64,000 bases of DNA from Eriocheir sinensis (lineage: Eukaryota; Arthropoda; Malacostraca; Decapoda; Varunidae). The position numbers and the translations under genes are program-made. This document shows, piece after piece, positions 10,931 through 24,207 of the stretch. Each line of letters opens with the position of its first letter. Positions within the stretch are counted from its first letter, which is position 1. Where the stretch lies: NCBI RefSeq assembly GCF_024679095.1, contig NC_066512.1, positions 9,657,113 through 9,721,112 on the forward strand, given 5' to 3'. The notes under the pieces were generated by a model that was not told where the DNA came from, made no database searches, and worked only from the letters and a program-made list of their open reading frames with translations.

Positions 10931-11559
10931 AGGGCAAAGGGGACATAATTGGAATGAGGAGGTATGAAAAATAAAAGGATAGTGATGGTAGTTAATTTCC
11001 TTTTCACCTGGTGATGGTAGTTGTGGTGGTGATGGAGGAAATGGCTGTGGTGATGTGGAGATGCCTCTGATCATGGTGTGGTTTTGGTGAGGTGATGGAA
11101 ATTAGGTTATATGATTCAATTTTCCTAAAAGAAAGATCAGTCTTTCACGTGTAATTATCGTCCAATTACATAAGTACTATAGTGCAGTAACGGTAGAATT
11201 AGCAGGATTTATATTAATAAAACAGCTATTTGCGATATTAGTAATACTTTTCAACTCAAAATCGACTATAATTGACGGTATTTGTTTTTGTCGCTTGTAT
11301 ATTATTGACACTGACCACTGGTTACTATGCGTAGGCTAGCATACAGTATCCACGAAATCGGATACGCCGTGTGACAACAGGCTGCCATCGCACGATAATG
11401 CTCACTTCAGACTTGGGTGAACCGACTATACGCAATATGGTGGATTCCATACCTGCCAAAAGTATTCGGGTTTACCCGAAGAGGCATACGTTAGTTAATT
11501 ATTCGAATCATGGGTTAACAAATGCTTGGTAATAGCGCACCAATATTTCATGTCAATAA
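10931..11559. other. No recognisable gene or element
   Basis: Weakly GGT-rich at first, then unique-looking AT-rich sequence. No domain, RNA or terminal repeat was seen. Confidence 0.5.
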
Positions 11560-12480
11560 TCAAGGAATTGAAGTCGTAAGCAGTGATGAAAACTATGATA
11601 AAATATATCTTGATTTTACTAAAATGTTCAGTAAAGTACCTCACGAATAACTGTTAAAAAGTAAAGGCTCACGGATTAAATGGGAATATGTTGAACTTGA
11701 TCAGGGAGTGGCTGAGCCATAGTAACACAAAGGCTGTAAATCAACAGTACTGATCGCGATTGCAGCTGCGGGATGTGTATGGTTCCACATGGTTTGGTAA
11801 TGGGTCCACTAATGTTTATCATAGTGATTTGGATTCTTGTTAACCTAATCAAGATGGTAATTCATTGCAGTATGATCATTACAGCTTGCAATGTATGGTT
11901 GGACGGGGAAGTGGCAAATGGACTTTATTGTCAGAAATGTAGTATTGTGAGTGCATGAAGAAATTTTATTTCTCCTCAACTAGTAATTCCTTAAATGGCA
12001 CTAGCGTTAGCAGGTCAAGATATGAGAAATATATAGGCAATTTACTGCCTTCTGGTTTCTGTTCAAAGAAACATTGCATTCAGTCGCAGGGATGTGGAAA
12101 TTGGGTGCCGGGTTTCATTTCAAGAAAAGTTAGTTAAAGAAGCTTTGAATTCATCTTCAATATTTACTTAGACCTACTTACTTCAGACTTCATCTCGATT
12201 ATGCAGCTTAGTTATAGTCTTCTCATTAAGCAATGTTAGGATATGTGAAGAGGAAGTGCTAATATTGTTGACATTTTCGATTTACATTATCTAGTGATGT
12301 AAAATGTGCAAGATTTGACTGGAAATTATAAATGGATGAAGGGTTTTAATAAAGCTTCTGTAAATACGGTTTCAGTAAAACGAGAACAAGGAGGAACACA
12401 CAGAGGCAACAATTGTTTTACTAATAAAATAATGGATTAGTTCCAAAAAAATGAAAGTCATGTGGTGAGTCCTAATAAGA
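11560..12480 (+). mobile_element. Heavily decayed CR1-like RT remnant
   Basis: In shifting plus-strand frames the order of CR1 RT landmarks is still visible: D-IYLDFTKMFSKVPHE (11600-11650), GVPHGLVMGPLMF where GVPQGSVLGPLLF is expected (about 11780-11820), a GAGFHFKKS-like segment, and HLDYAA (near 12200). A segment resembling the family C tail (WMKGFNKASVN) lies near 12330-12360. Many stops and frameshifts make this one of the oldest insertions in the window. Confidence 0.65.
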
Positions 12481-12636
12481 CAGATACGTTTGGCAAAGAT
12501 ATATTACTTCGTCGATATAAAGGATAGGTGGGGTTAGGTTTACAAAAGCTGGCCTATTGTATACTCCTTTTATTTTATTGGGATTAATGTATTGGTGGTG
12601 GATGGGAGGTGTTTGTAGTAATGAATAATATCTTAG

Positions 12637-12924
12637 TTATTGGTTTGATTCAAAATACTTGTTTAATATATTATTGAAGGCCGTAACTCTTGTACTATCA
12701 ACGACATCACTGGGTAAAGAATTCCAATCATTAACGACTCGATTGAAGAAGAAGCGTTTGACTTCGTTCAATGCAAATCTTTTACCAATTATTTTGAAAT
12801 TGTTATTTTTTCTTGTTCGATTTGATCGATCAATTGTAAAGTAATCTTCCGCATTAATATCACTGAATCCTTTAAACATTTTAAACACTTCTATTAAATC
12901 GCCTCGCATCCTTCGTTTTGATAA
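12637..12924 (-). mobile_element. CR1-clade LINE fragment (family F, copy F3)
   Basis: The minus strand encodes RMRGDLIEVFKMFKGFSDINAEDYF, NFKIIGKRFALNE, NDWNSLPSDVVDST and KYFESNQ then stop (quoted in parts). It is closely related to the copy at 33.8 kb. It is truncated at 12924, where a family A fragment begins on the opposite strand. The conserved tail shows it is the last third of the ORF2 C-terminus. Confidence 0.82.
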
Positions 12925-13075
12925 GCTGCCTGGTCAAACTCTTTCGCATCTGCCCATCAACATCTACCTTACCTTCCTGCTGGAAGTACGCCTTCATACA
13001 GCCTGTGCCTAAGAAGGGTGACCGTTCCAATCCCTCACACTACCTCCACTGCCTCCTGCTTCCCCACTTCACTAC
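12925..13075 (+). mobile_element. Short jockey-like RT fragment (family A)
   Basis: About 150 plus-strand bases encode CLVKLFRICPSTSTLPSC and YAFIQPVPKKGDRSNPS, the RT fingers segment of family A. Both ends are truncated; the left end abuts CR1 fragment F3 directly. Confidence 0.8.

Positions 13076-15633
<2,558 letters not shown>

Positions 15634-15717
<84 letters not shown>
15634..15717 (+). repeat. (AT)n microsatellite, right of copy A8
   Basis: About 84 bases of AT starting immediately at the 5' truncation point of copy A8. Confidence 0.97.
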
Positions 15718-15720
<3 letters not shown>

Positions 15721-17169
15721 GAATAAGTCTTATCCACCTTACATATTAATTAAAACAATATTCTAAGAACTGTAACTATAGATATATAAGTATTCCAAAG
15801 TTTACCCGCCGCGGCGAGAAGGGAGCTTTACAGGTGTGTAGCCTCATCTCGTCACGGCCAGGTAAGGCAGTTCTGGGTTGCTTATTTACATGTGTTTGTC
15901 TTTTTTCCAGGTGAGCATCGCGAACATGTATACCTCAGAGTCATCACCGCCAGGAAAGACAAGGAAAAATTATTGTATGAGGGCGAAATCGAGACACTAC
16001 GAAATGAACAAAAATGAACTATTATACAGCAGGAATGTAAGGTAGGTTTTATAGGCCTAAGGTACGGAAAAGGAAAGAATGAGACATAATGGAAAATGAG
16101 ATATAACATGAACAGGTGACAAAATAAAAAAAAGGAAAACCAACTGAAAGTGGAAGGTAATGTAAGAAGCGTAAGAATGCAAATGCCGGGAGCGGAAAGA
16201 ACTGAGTGCCGACAGGAGGGGAAAGAAGGAGAAGAGATAGAAAGAGAAGACATTAATTAGAGGAGAGGAGAGCAATGAAAACAGACTGGAGAGAGAGAAG
16301 AAATGTTAGGGGACAAAGTGAGAAAAACTGTAGTGACAAAAAAAGGAGCAGACAGGAATGATATTGAACACCGTGAGAGAAAAGCAATGTAAAGAGACAG
16401 GAGAAAAAAAATATTAGGAATAGAAAGTAAAGGGAGGGGGTTGTCATTATTTTGTTTTTTCGCTTACTTTATGCTTTCCTTTGCTCTTTCTTTTGTATCC
16501 ATGGCATCGTAATATAACATCTGGGAATACGTGTTTTACCTTATGAAGTAGCCCATTTTCATCGTTTTCCGCTCCATTAATCGCTGAAAAAGATATTTTA
16601 TAAGCTAGGAGTCCTCAAGCTTTAGTAAAATCCTCGGAAAGGACAAAGCCATATCAGTTTTAGAGAGGTAGAAAAAATATCAGAATAGACAAGCACACAG
16701 CATATCCACCCCGAAAACATCCAAGACGAAGAAAGGAAAAACTATTTTAGTGACGATTATCAAGTTGGGTAGTTCTATCTCCACCAACACACACAGCGTA
16801 GGAACAGCAGCTGAGGGCAGGGAAGGGGCCGGCATCTGGGGAAAAGGGAGCATGATGCAGCTCTTGTTCTGAAGACATCCAGTAGAGGAGCAAATCACAA
16901 AGAATGCCAATCAATGGGGGAAACAAAGTCATTTCTCCATATCCTGGGGTATACTTGCTGTGAATTCTCAAGCAAAGGCAGGAATAAAGAAGATAAAGAA
17001 AAATAAAGATACCGAGAGAAAAAAAATAAGGAAACATAAAGATTATAGAATAAATAGAATGGAAGAAATAAAAGGAAAAATATCTGGAAAGGTGAGAGAA
17101 AAGAAAATACAGTTGAAGAAAAAGCAAAGGAAACAAAAGGAAAGGGTGACGAGGAGCAACAAGTCCCAG
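15718..17169. other. No recognisable gene or element; purine-rich
   Basis: About 1.45 kb, plus strand rich in A and G at 15950-16440 and 16960-17160. Open frames encode Ser/Phe/Leu- or Lys-rich low-complexity peptides expected from strand-biased composition. No motif was recognised. Confidence 0.5.
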
Positions 17170-18424
17170 CTGAAGGGAGATTGAGGGGCTAGGATGGGTT
17201 AGAACCTAAGAACGCAGGAGTCTGCAAGAGGCCGGTAGGCCTGGACGAGGCAGCTCCTTTGACCCTAAGCTCCCGTGTATCTAACCCCACCTAATATCGC
17301 TGTCCATGAATTTATCTAGTCTATTTTTTAATGTGACAATTGTATTGGCACTCACCACATGACTGCTCAGCCTATTCCACTCATCCACCACCCTGTTAGT
17401 AAACCAATTTTTGCCTATGGCCCTGTTGAATCTGAATTTATCCAGTTTAAACCCATTACTTCGTGTCCTACCCGGTTCTCTTACCAACCAAACCTTATGA
17501 ATGTCTCCCTTATTAAAGCTTTTCATCCATTTATAAACCTCGATCATGTCTCCACGCACCCTTCGCCTTTCTAGAGAATGCAAGTTTAACTGTTTGACTC
17601 TTTCTTCGTATGGCAAGTTTCTCAACCCCTGAATCATCTTAGTCATCCTCCTCTGCACCGATTCTAACATTTTGATATCCATTCTATAGTAAGGTGACCA
17701 GAACTGAACCGCATAGTCAAGATGAGGTCTAACTAATGCTAAATATAGTTTGAGGAAAACTTCGGGGCTTCTGTTGCTTATGCTCCTTGAAATAAATCCC
17801 AGGACCCTATTAGCTCGATTTCTAGCTTAAATGCATTGTGCCCTTGGACGGAGATCAGAGCTCACTAAGACCCCTAAATCCCTCTCGCACCCAGACCTGC
17901 TTATGAGAGTGTCATTTAAGCAATAGTTATGTGAGGGGTTGTTCCTACCTACACTCAGAATACTGCACTTCCCAACATTGAATTCCATCTGCCATTTATC
18001 CGCCCAGTCATACAATCTGTTGAGTTCACCTTGGAGAATACTAGCGTCCTGATCCGACTCAATTACTTTACCGATCTTGGTATCATCTGCAAATTTACTA
18101 ACATCACTACTAATTCCTGTATCTAAGTCATTGATATAAATAATAAACAAAAGTGGACCTAATACCGAACCTTGTGGGACCCCACTCGTAACACATCCCC
18201 AGTCAGATCTTTTACCATTGATTTGCACTCTTTGCTTCCTATTACCAAGCCACGCCTTGACCCAGTTCAAAACTTTACCCTCTACTCCGTGAGCCTGTAA
18301 TTTAAGCAACAGTCGTTGGTGAGGAACTTTGTCAAACGCTTTACTAAAATCAAGATAGATTACATCATAGTTTTCATCTCTGTCAACCGCCTCAAATACT
18401 TTATTGTAGAACTTAGTTTGCAAG
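17170..18424 (-). mobile_element. CR1-clade LINE, 5'-truncated (family C)
   Basis: The minus strand encodes CR1 RT from FYNKVFEAVDRDE through DVIYLDFSKAFDKVPHQRL, SGVPQGSVLGPLLF, the intact FADD box (KFADDTKIG) and ERDLGVLVSSDL (17827-18423). A frame break follows, then the C-terminal segment SVQRRMTKMIQGL, RRRVRGDMIEVYKWMKSF, NRVVDEWNRLSSHVV (17281-17682). The 3' end shows short direct repeats (ttcttag/ttctaac) as CR1 elements often do. At 18424 the 5' end joins the RT N-terminal region of a different LINE in nearly colinear position. Confidence 0.9.
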
Positions 18425-18429
18425 GCGGT

Positions 18430-20259
18430 GTGCTATAATTTTCTCTAAAATCTTGCTTAATATTGGTAAAATCGATATAGGACGATAGTTGTTAACTTCT
18501 GTTCGATCACCTGACTTGTATAGGGGAATAACTTCAGCCTTCGAACAGGTGTCTTTCCAGATGAATTAAAGTAAGCTAAAGTTAAAAATATGGGCCAAAG
18601 GAACCAGTAAAAATGAAGCTGCATGTTTTATTACTTTGGGTGATATATCATCGATACCAGAAGATGTTGATTTAATGGAATTAATATATTTCTCAATTTC
18701 TGTTGGGTTTGTTGGAGTTAGAAAAAATGAAAAATTAGGTGCACTGGGTAGATATTTTTTAAAGTTGTCATTAATGTCTCCTATGGATTCATTGTTACCG
18801 ATATTTAAGAAGTGATCATTAAATTTATTACTTACATTATCACATGGCTGCTTTAACTCAGTTTAATGTGTTTTAACATTTGAAGACCTACCAAGAACAC
18901 AATTAATGATTTTCCAATGTGATTTAGCTTTACCTTGATTTAATTTTAATTCATTTTTATAATAATTTTCTTTAGCTAGTCTTAATAAGGAAGTTATTTT
19001 ATTTCTGTATTTACGGTATGTTTATTTGTAGGTTAAGGGCCACTTGGCCGCTAAACGCTCTAATCTGTTTCTGTCACGAATACTATTTTCAAGGCTTGTG
19101 TAACATAAGGACTTACTTCATTTTTGTTATTTATTCTAACTTGTTTCACTGAAAAATGTTTTTCATATAGCTCTTTGAATATTTGGTAAAATATATTATA
19201 AGATTCATTTGCGGAATTACTCTGTAAGACTTGAGACCAGTCAACATGACTCAACTCATTCGAGATATTTATAAGTGATAATTCTGAATAATTTCTTAAA
19301 TTTTTGTAAATAGGCAAAGTTTGCATATGATTTTGTAGTTTAAATTGGGATAATGTAGGGAAGTGATCTGATGAGTCAGTTTCTATTATAAAGTTACTAA
19401 TATTAAATTCTATTTCAGTTGTCCATAAGTGATCTAATAATGAAGCTGTGTTATCCGTGACTCTTGTTGGTTTAGTTACTACAGGAAGCAGAGAAAAGGA
19501 ATACATAAGTGTAGTGAATTCATATACAAAATTGTTATTGTAATCAATTAAATCTAGATTAAAATCTCCAAGTATAAATATTGCAGTATATGTTTTATCA
19601 AATATAGTCGTTAAAATGTCCAATAATGCATCGAGGAAAATATTTTTGTCTCCACTTGGTGGCCTGTATATGCAAACACACAAACATAATTTATCAAAAA
19701 TCTTACATTCAACACCTAGACATTCAATGGAATTATTACATAATGAAAAATATTCGGAGAGTGTTGAGCTGTACTTACTAGCAACATACAACGCCACTCT
19801 TCCCCCCTACCTATTTCTGCAAGTAGCAAACATTTTATAACCTGGTATTTGATACATGGGAATTAGTTGTTGATCTAATTTCACTTCAGTAAAAGCTATA
19901 ACATCTAATTTGGAGTAAATATTAGTTTGAGATAGCACTATGTCAGTAAACGTTTGTAAATTAGCAGGACTAGAGCGTATATTAAGATTCAAAATCTTAA
20001 AGTTGTTATTACCTAAAGATTTCAATGAGTCAATAAAAGTGTAGTTTGCGTCAGGAATTTTCATATAACGTAACTTGTTAAAGAAGTAATTAATATTTAA
20101 ATCACTGTTGTATTTATCATCTAGTATAATAAGAGGATTAAAATGCTGATTACGGAAATTATACGAACAATGTACATTTATATCAATACATTGAAGGTGG
20201 TCTAATAAATCATCATCATTAAGTAAATTGAAAGGGAAATGAGACATTGAAGTAGCCAT
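18430..20259 (-). pseudogene. LINE ORF2 5' part: AP endonuclease and RT start, frameshifted
   Basis: It starts with ATG at 20257-20259 (MATSMSHFPF), 13 bases after the ORF1 stop. The endonuclease fold is recognisable from LNLNIRS (the catalytic Asn strand), FTEVKLD (Glu strand), then after a frameshift at 19800 (TAG before a six-G run) VALYVAS, CIYRPPSGD, ILGDFNLDLIDY (Asp/Asn) and SSDHFPTL (Asp-His). All catalytic motif positions are present but split by the frameshift. Downstream of 19060 the linker and RT N-terminus are decayed. The frame cannot give a working protein. Confidence 0.85.
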
Positions 20260-20272
20260 TTATAACTTAGAT

Positions 20273-21409
20273 TTAGACTAGGGAGAGATCTAGCTGTGCT
20301 TGCTTCTTTTTACGGTCACGTAGTTCTTTCTTTTGTCTGGTGCTAGGCATCCCTCGATCGTTCTCTTGAGTTGAAGCGTCAGCAGGAGCACTGTCATCAG
20401 TAGCAGCGCTGCCACCAGCTCCAGTACCCTCACCTCGACCAGCGCCGAGCTTCCCGGAACCAGAAACCACAGCAGGCGCAGAAGGTGCTCCACCCGCACC
20501 ATACCCCGAAGCAGGCGTCGGAGGTACATCGGCAGCACCACCAACACCCACGCCATTACCAGCACTGGGCAACCCGAAGCCAGAGGCAGCACCACCAGCA
20601 CCGGACCCCGAAGCACCAGCCAAGCCACCAGAGGCACCACCTGACTGGCATCCTGAAGCACCAGTCACGCCGCCCGAGGCACCACTCGTCCGCTGTCCCG
20701 AAGCACCAGCCAAGCCACCAGAGGCACTACTTGACTGCTGTCCCATTATATCCCTGATGATAAGTTTGGTGTGCTTGAAATAGGCAATTTTACCTTGAGA
20801 ACGCGCCTCCTTCATGAGTGGGAACTGACTCTGCTTTTTAGCTTGCGATGCAGCACACAGGTCTTCATTAATAAAGATACCCGTTCCCTTTAATTTTCTG
20901 GCATTCCTGAGCACTGCCTCCCTGTCGCCGAACCTCTCGAAGCGCGCCAGTACCGTGAGTGGGCTAGATGTTGACACAGGACCCACTCGATGAGCTCGTT
21001 CCAAGCTCATAATAGGTAGTTGTAGCTTATTAAGAAATAGTTCGCTCAAACGGGCCGAGGTCTGCTCCCATGTTTCGATGTTTTGTGGCTCTTCTAAACC
21101 ACTGATGCGCAGGTTGTTCCTCCTACTATTATCTTCTTGATAGTTGAAGCGTTCCTCCAGGTCCACAATTATTCTTTCACTATCTTGTATTTTTGATTGA
21201 TTGTCAGAGTTCAATTTCTTTAAATTGTCTGCTTCTCGTTTTAAGTCATGCACCTCAGCTTGTGTGAATTCTAAGCTTGTGGTAAGATCACGAATAGTTG
21301 TTTCCATAATCGAGATCCTTGCTTGAAACTGCTCCACAATCACGTCCAAAGCACTCTTGAAGGCCTTTTCTTGAGAGTCAAGCAGCAGTTTAATAGCGTT
21401 GATATCCAT
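20273..21409 (-). CDS. LINE ORF1: coiled coil, RRM-like domain, Gly/Ala/Ser-rich tail
   Basis: The chosen start is the ATG at 21407-21409 (MDINAIKLLLDSQE), because sequence upstream is microsatellite. The product is 378 residues. Residues about 10-105 form a heptad-like coiled coil (QARISIMETTIRDL, LKREADNLKKLN). Then comes an L1 ORF1-like RNA-binding core: NNLRISGLEE, LERAHRVG, LARFERFGDREAVLRNARKL, IFINEDL. From about residue 235 the tail is made of repeats of SGGLAGASG-type units rich in G, A and S, and it ends in a basic RQKKELRDRKKKQ segment. By analogy with L1, the role would be RNA-binding chaperone of the retrotransposition particle. The Gly/Ala/Ser tail is unusual. The frame is intact. 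Confidence 0.82.
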   Translation of the reverse strand: MDINAIKLLLDSQEKAFKSALDVIVEQFQARISIMETTIRDLTTSLEFTQAEVHDLKREADNLKKLNSDNQSKIQDSERIIVDLEERFNYQEDNSRRNNLRISGLEEPQNIETWEQTSARLSELFLNKLQLPIMSLERAHRVGPVSTSSPLTVLARFERFGDREAVLRNARKLKGTGIFINEDLCAASQAKKQSQFPLMKEARSQGKIAYFKHTKLIIRDIMGQQSSSASGGLAGASGQRTSGASGGVTGASGCQSGGASGGLAGASGSGAGGAASGFGLPSAGNGVGVGGAADVPPTPASGYGAGGAPSAPAVVSGSGKLGAGRGEGTGAGGSAATDDSAPADASTQENDRGMPSTRQKKELRDRKKKQAQLDLSLV

Positions 21410-21495
21410 ATAATTAGTTGGGTCTAGACTATTATTGGACAACCACAGCAGGAACAGGAGCCTCCACGTCTTAACCGTACAGTAGCCAGCCAGTC

Positions 21496-21578
<83 letters not shown>
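21496..21578 (+). repeat. (GT)n(GA)n compound microsatellite
   Basis: About 18 bases of GT followed by 64 bases of GA. It separates the 5' end of family D on the left from the 5' truncation of jockey-like copy A4 on the right. Confidence 0.96.
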
Positions 21579-21580
<2 letters not shown>

Positions 21581-22095
21581 CCTTGCTTTTTCTAATTCTT
21601 TCCGTGACATCTGGCACCTAGCCAAAAATATCTCCTCCAATTTCATTTCTTCCTCTTTCCCCCCTCTCCTTAACCCTGACGGCAGCACCGCCGTTTCAGC
21701 TATCTCTAAGGCTGAACTCTTCGCTCAAACTTTATGTAAGAACTCCACCCTGTACGATTCTGGGCATATTCCTCTTACTCACCCCCCCTCCGACTCCATT
21801 ATGCCTGTTATTAAGATTCTTCATAATGATGTTTTCTATGCCCTCTCTGGCCTCAACTCTCAGAAGGCTTATGGACCTGATGGAGTGCCTCCTATTGTCC
21901 TTAAAAACTGTCCTTCCGTGCTGACACCCTGCCTGGTCAAACTCTTTCGTCTCTGCCTATCAGCATCTACCTTTCCTTCCTGCTGGACGTACGCCTTCGT
22001 ACAGCCTGTGCCTAAGAAGGGTGACCTTTCTAATCCCGCAAACTACCGCCCTATAGCTATACTTTCCTGTCTATCTAAACCTTTTGAATCAATCC
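21579..22095 (+). mobile_element. Jockey-like LINE fragment (family A, copy A4)
   Basis: The plus-strand fragment starts at LAFSNSFRDIWHLAKN and continues through YGPDGVPPIVLKN, SCWTYAFVQPVPKKGD and YRPIAILSCLSKPFESIL, where it stops and copy A5 starts. It is open in one frame through the retained part. Its 5' end lies on (GA)n. Confidence 0.87.
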
Positions 22096-24207
22096 TTATT
22101 AAATCAAGGCTAAAAAGCCTTGGTTTAATCATGCTTGTTCTCGTGCTGTCAATGATAGAGAGGTAGCTCACAAAAGGTACCAGAGCCTTCAAACTAATGC
22201 TAATTATGAACTTTACATTTCTGCCCGAAATCGTGCCAAATCTATTCTCCGACTAACCAAAAATTCTTTCATTAATAGAAAATGTCAAAACCTTGCTTTC
22301 TCTAACTCTTCCCGTGACTTCTGGCATCATGCCAAAAACATCTCCTCCAACTTCACTTCTTCATCTTTCCCTCCACTCCTCAGTCCTGACGGCAACACTG
22401 CCGTCTCATCTATCTCTAAGGCTGAACTCTTCTCTCAAACTTTTTCTAAAAACTCCACTCTGGACGATTCTGGGCATATTCCTCCTACTCATCCCCCCTC
22501 TGACTCCTTTATGCCTGTTATAAAGATTCTTCAAAATGATGTTTTCTATGCCCTCTCTGGCCTCAATCCTCAGAAGGCTTATGGACCTGATGGAGGGCCT
22601 CCTATTGTCCTTAAAAACTGTGCCTCCGTGCTGTCACCCTGCCTGGTCAAACTCTTTCGCCTCTGCCTGTCAACATCTACCTTTCCTTCTTGCTGGAAGT
22701 ATGCCTTCATACAGCCTGTACCTAAGAAGGGTGACCGCTCCAATCCCTCAAACTACCGTCCTATTGCTTTACTTTCTTGTCTATCTAAAGCTTTTGAATC
22801 AATCCTTAACCGGAAGATTCAAAAGCACCTTTCCACTTCTGACCTTCTATCTGATCGCCAGTATGGGTTCCGCAAGGGGCGTTCTACTGGTGATCTCCTA
22901 GCCTTCTTAACTGACTCTTGGTCATCCTCTCTAAGCCGTTTCGGTGAAACTTTTGCTATTGCGCTGGACATATCAAAAGCTTTTGATAGGGCCTGGCACA
23001 AATCTTTGCTTTCTAAACTACCCTCCTACGGTTTCTATCCTTCTCTCTGTACCTTTATCTCCAGTTTCCTTTCTGACCGTTCTATTTCTGCCGTGGTAGA
23101 CGGTCACTGTTCTTCTCCTAAATCTATTAACAGTGGTGTCCCACAGGGTTCTGTCCTATCTCCCACTCTTTTTCTGTTGTTCATTGATGATCTTCTTTCC
23201 AAAACGAACTGTCCTATCCATTCCTACGCCGATGATTCCACTCTGCATTATTCAACTTCTTTTAATAGAAGACCCACCCTTCAGGAACTTAACGACTCAA
23301 GGCTGGAGGCTGCAGAACGCTTAGCCTCAGACCTTACTATTACTTCCGATTGGGGCAAGAAGAACCTGGTGTCCTTCAACGCCTCAAAAACACAGTTTCT
23401 CCACCTATCCACTCGACACAATCTTCCAAACAAATATCCCCTATTCTTTGACAACACCCAGCTATCACCTTCCTCAACACTAAACATCCTCGGTCTATCC
23501 TTAACTCAAAATCTTAACTGGAAACTTCATATCTCATCTCTTACTAAATCAGCTTCCTCGAGGCTGGGCGTTCTGTACCGTCTCCGCCAGTTCTTCTCCC
23601 CTGCACAGTTGCTGTCCATATACAGGGGCCTTGTCCGCCCTCGTATGGAGTATGCATCTCATGTGTGGAGGGGCTCCACTCACGCAGCTCTTCTGGACAG
23701 AGTGGAGGATAAGGCTCTTCGTCTCATCAGCTCTCCTCCTCATACTGATAGTTTTCTACCTCTTAAATTCCGCCGCAATGTTGCCTCTCTTTCTATCTTC
23801 TATCGATATTTCCACGCTGACTGTTCTTCTGAACTTGCTAACTGCATGCCTCCCCCCCTCCCGCGGCCCCGTTGCACTCGACTTTCTACTCATGCTCATC
23901 CCTATACTGTCCAAACCCCTTATGCAAGAGTTAACCAGCATCTTCACTCTTTCATCCCTCACGCTGGTAAACTCTGGAACTTTCTTCCTTCATCTGTATT
24001 TCCTCCTGCCTACGACTTGAACTCTTTCAAGAGGAGGGTATCAGGACACCTCTCCTCCCGAAATTAACCTCTGATTTTGGACACTCCTTTAACCTCTGTT
24101 CGGGAGCAGTGAGTAGCGGGCCTTTTTTTTTTTTTTCTTTTTTTTCTTTTTTTTCTTTGCGCCCTTGAGCTGTCTCCTTAGATGTAAAAAAAAAAAAAAA
24201 AAAAAAA
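22096..24207 (+). mobile_element. Jockey-like LINE, best-preserved copy (family A, copy A5)
   Basis: This plus-strand copy runs from the endonuclease-RT linker (IKAKKPWFNHAC) through the complete RT and C-terminal domain to a 3' UTR and a 22-base poly(A) at 24186-24207. The 3' UTR includes pyrimidine runs (ttttctttttt) at 24124-24160 and 'gcccttgagctgtctcctt'. It is the second of three head-to-tail family A copies. The endonuclease is missing, so it is not autonomous, but the retained frame has no stop. Confidence 0.93.
22103..24067 (+). CDS. Open RT and C-terminal domain of jockey-like LINE A5 (5'-truncated)
   Basis: The frame is open from after a TAA at 22100-22102 to TAA at 24065-24067, 654 codons. 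The true start would lie in the missing endonuclease region; the first in-frame ATG noted is internal at 22511. Landmarks: KPWFNHACSRAVND (linker), PDGGPPIVLKN (relatives have PDGVPP), NYRPIALLSCLSKAFE, QYGFRKGRSTGD, LDISKAFDRAWH, NSGVPQGSVLSP, HSYADDSTLHYS with both catalytic aspartates, SDWGKKNLVSFN, IYRGLVRPRMEYASHV, and a C-terminal domain with a Pro-rich CMPPPLPRPRC segment ending HLSSRN. The product would be the RT and thumb/connection of a LINE ORF2. Confidence 0.9.
   Translation: MKAKKPWFNHACSRAVNDREVAHKRYQSLQTNANYELYISARNRAKSILRLTKNSFINRKCQNLAFSNSSRDFWHHAKNISSNFTSSSFPPLLSPDGNTAVSSISKAELFSQTFSKNSTLDDSGHIPPTHPPSDSFMPVIKILQNDVFYALSGLNPQKAYGPDGGPPIVLKNCASVLSPCLVKLFRLCLSTSTFPSCWKYAFIQPVPKKGDRSNPSNYRPIALLSCLSKAFESILNRKIQKHLSTSDLLSDRQYGFRKGRSTGDLLAFLTDSWSSSLSRFGETFAIALDISKAFDRAWHKSLLSKLPSYGFYPSLCTFISSFLSDRSISAVVDGHCSSPKSINSGVPQGSVLSPTLFLLFIDDLLSKTNCPIHSYADDSTLHYSTSFNRRPTLQELNDSRLEAAERLASDLTITSDWGKKNLVSFNASKTQFLHLSTRHNLPNKYPLFFDNTQLSPSSTLNILGLSLTQNLNWKLHISSLTKSASSRLGVLYRLRQFFSPAQLLSIYRGLVRPRMEYASHVWRGSTHAALLDRVEDKALRLISSPPHTDSFLPLKFRRNVASLSIFYRYFHADCSSELANCMPPPLPRPRCTRLSTHAHPYTVQTPYARVNQHLHSFIPHAGKLWNFLPSSVFPPAYDLNSFKRRVSGHLSSRN

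Larger units (their letters stand above)
18425..21490 (-). mobile_element. LINE 5' half with L1-type ORF1 and AP endonuclease (family D)
   Basis: The minus strand holds, in order, ORF1 (21409 to 20273), a 13-base gap, and ORF2 beginning at 20259 with an apurinic-type endonuclease and the start of RT. ORF2 is damaged: a frameshift at a G run near 19800 and further breaks in 18430-19060, where RT motifs up to an LSKILEKII-like segment can be traced. The 3' half is replaced by the family C CR1. The 5' flank is a compound (GT)n(GA)n tract. The clade is not certain; the ORF1 type occurs in L1 and in several L2/CR1-group LINEs. Confidence 0.82.

Noticed and set aside
16960..17184. Lys-rich frame as a small basic protein
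   Set aside because: A-rich composition explains it, and nothing supports expression.
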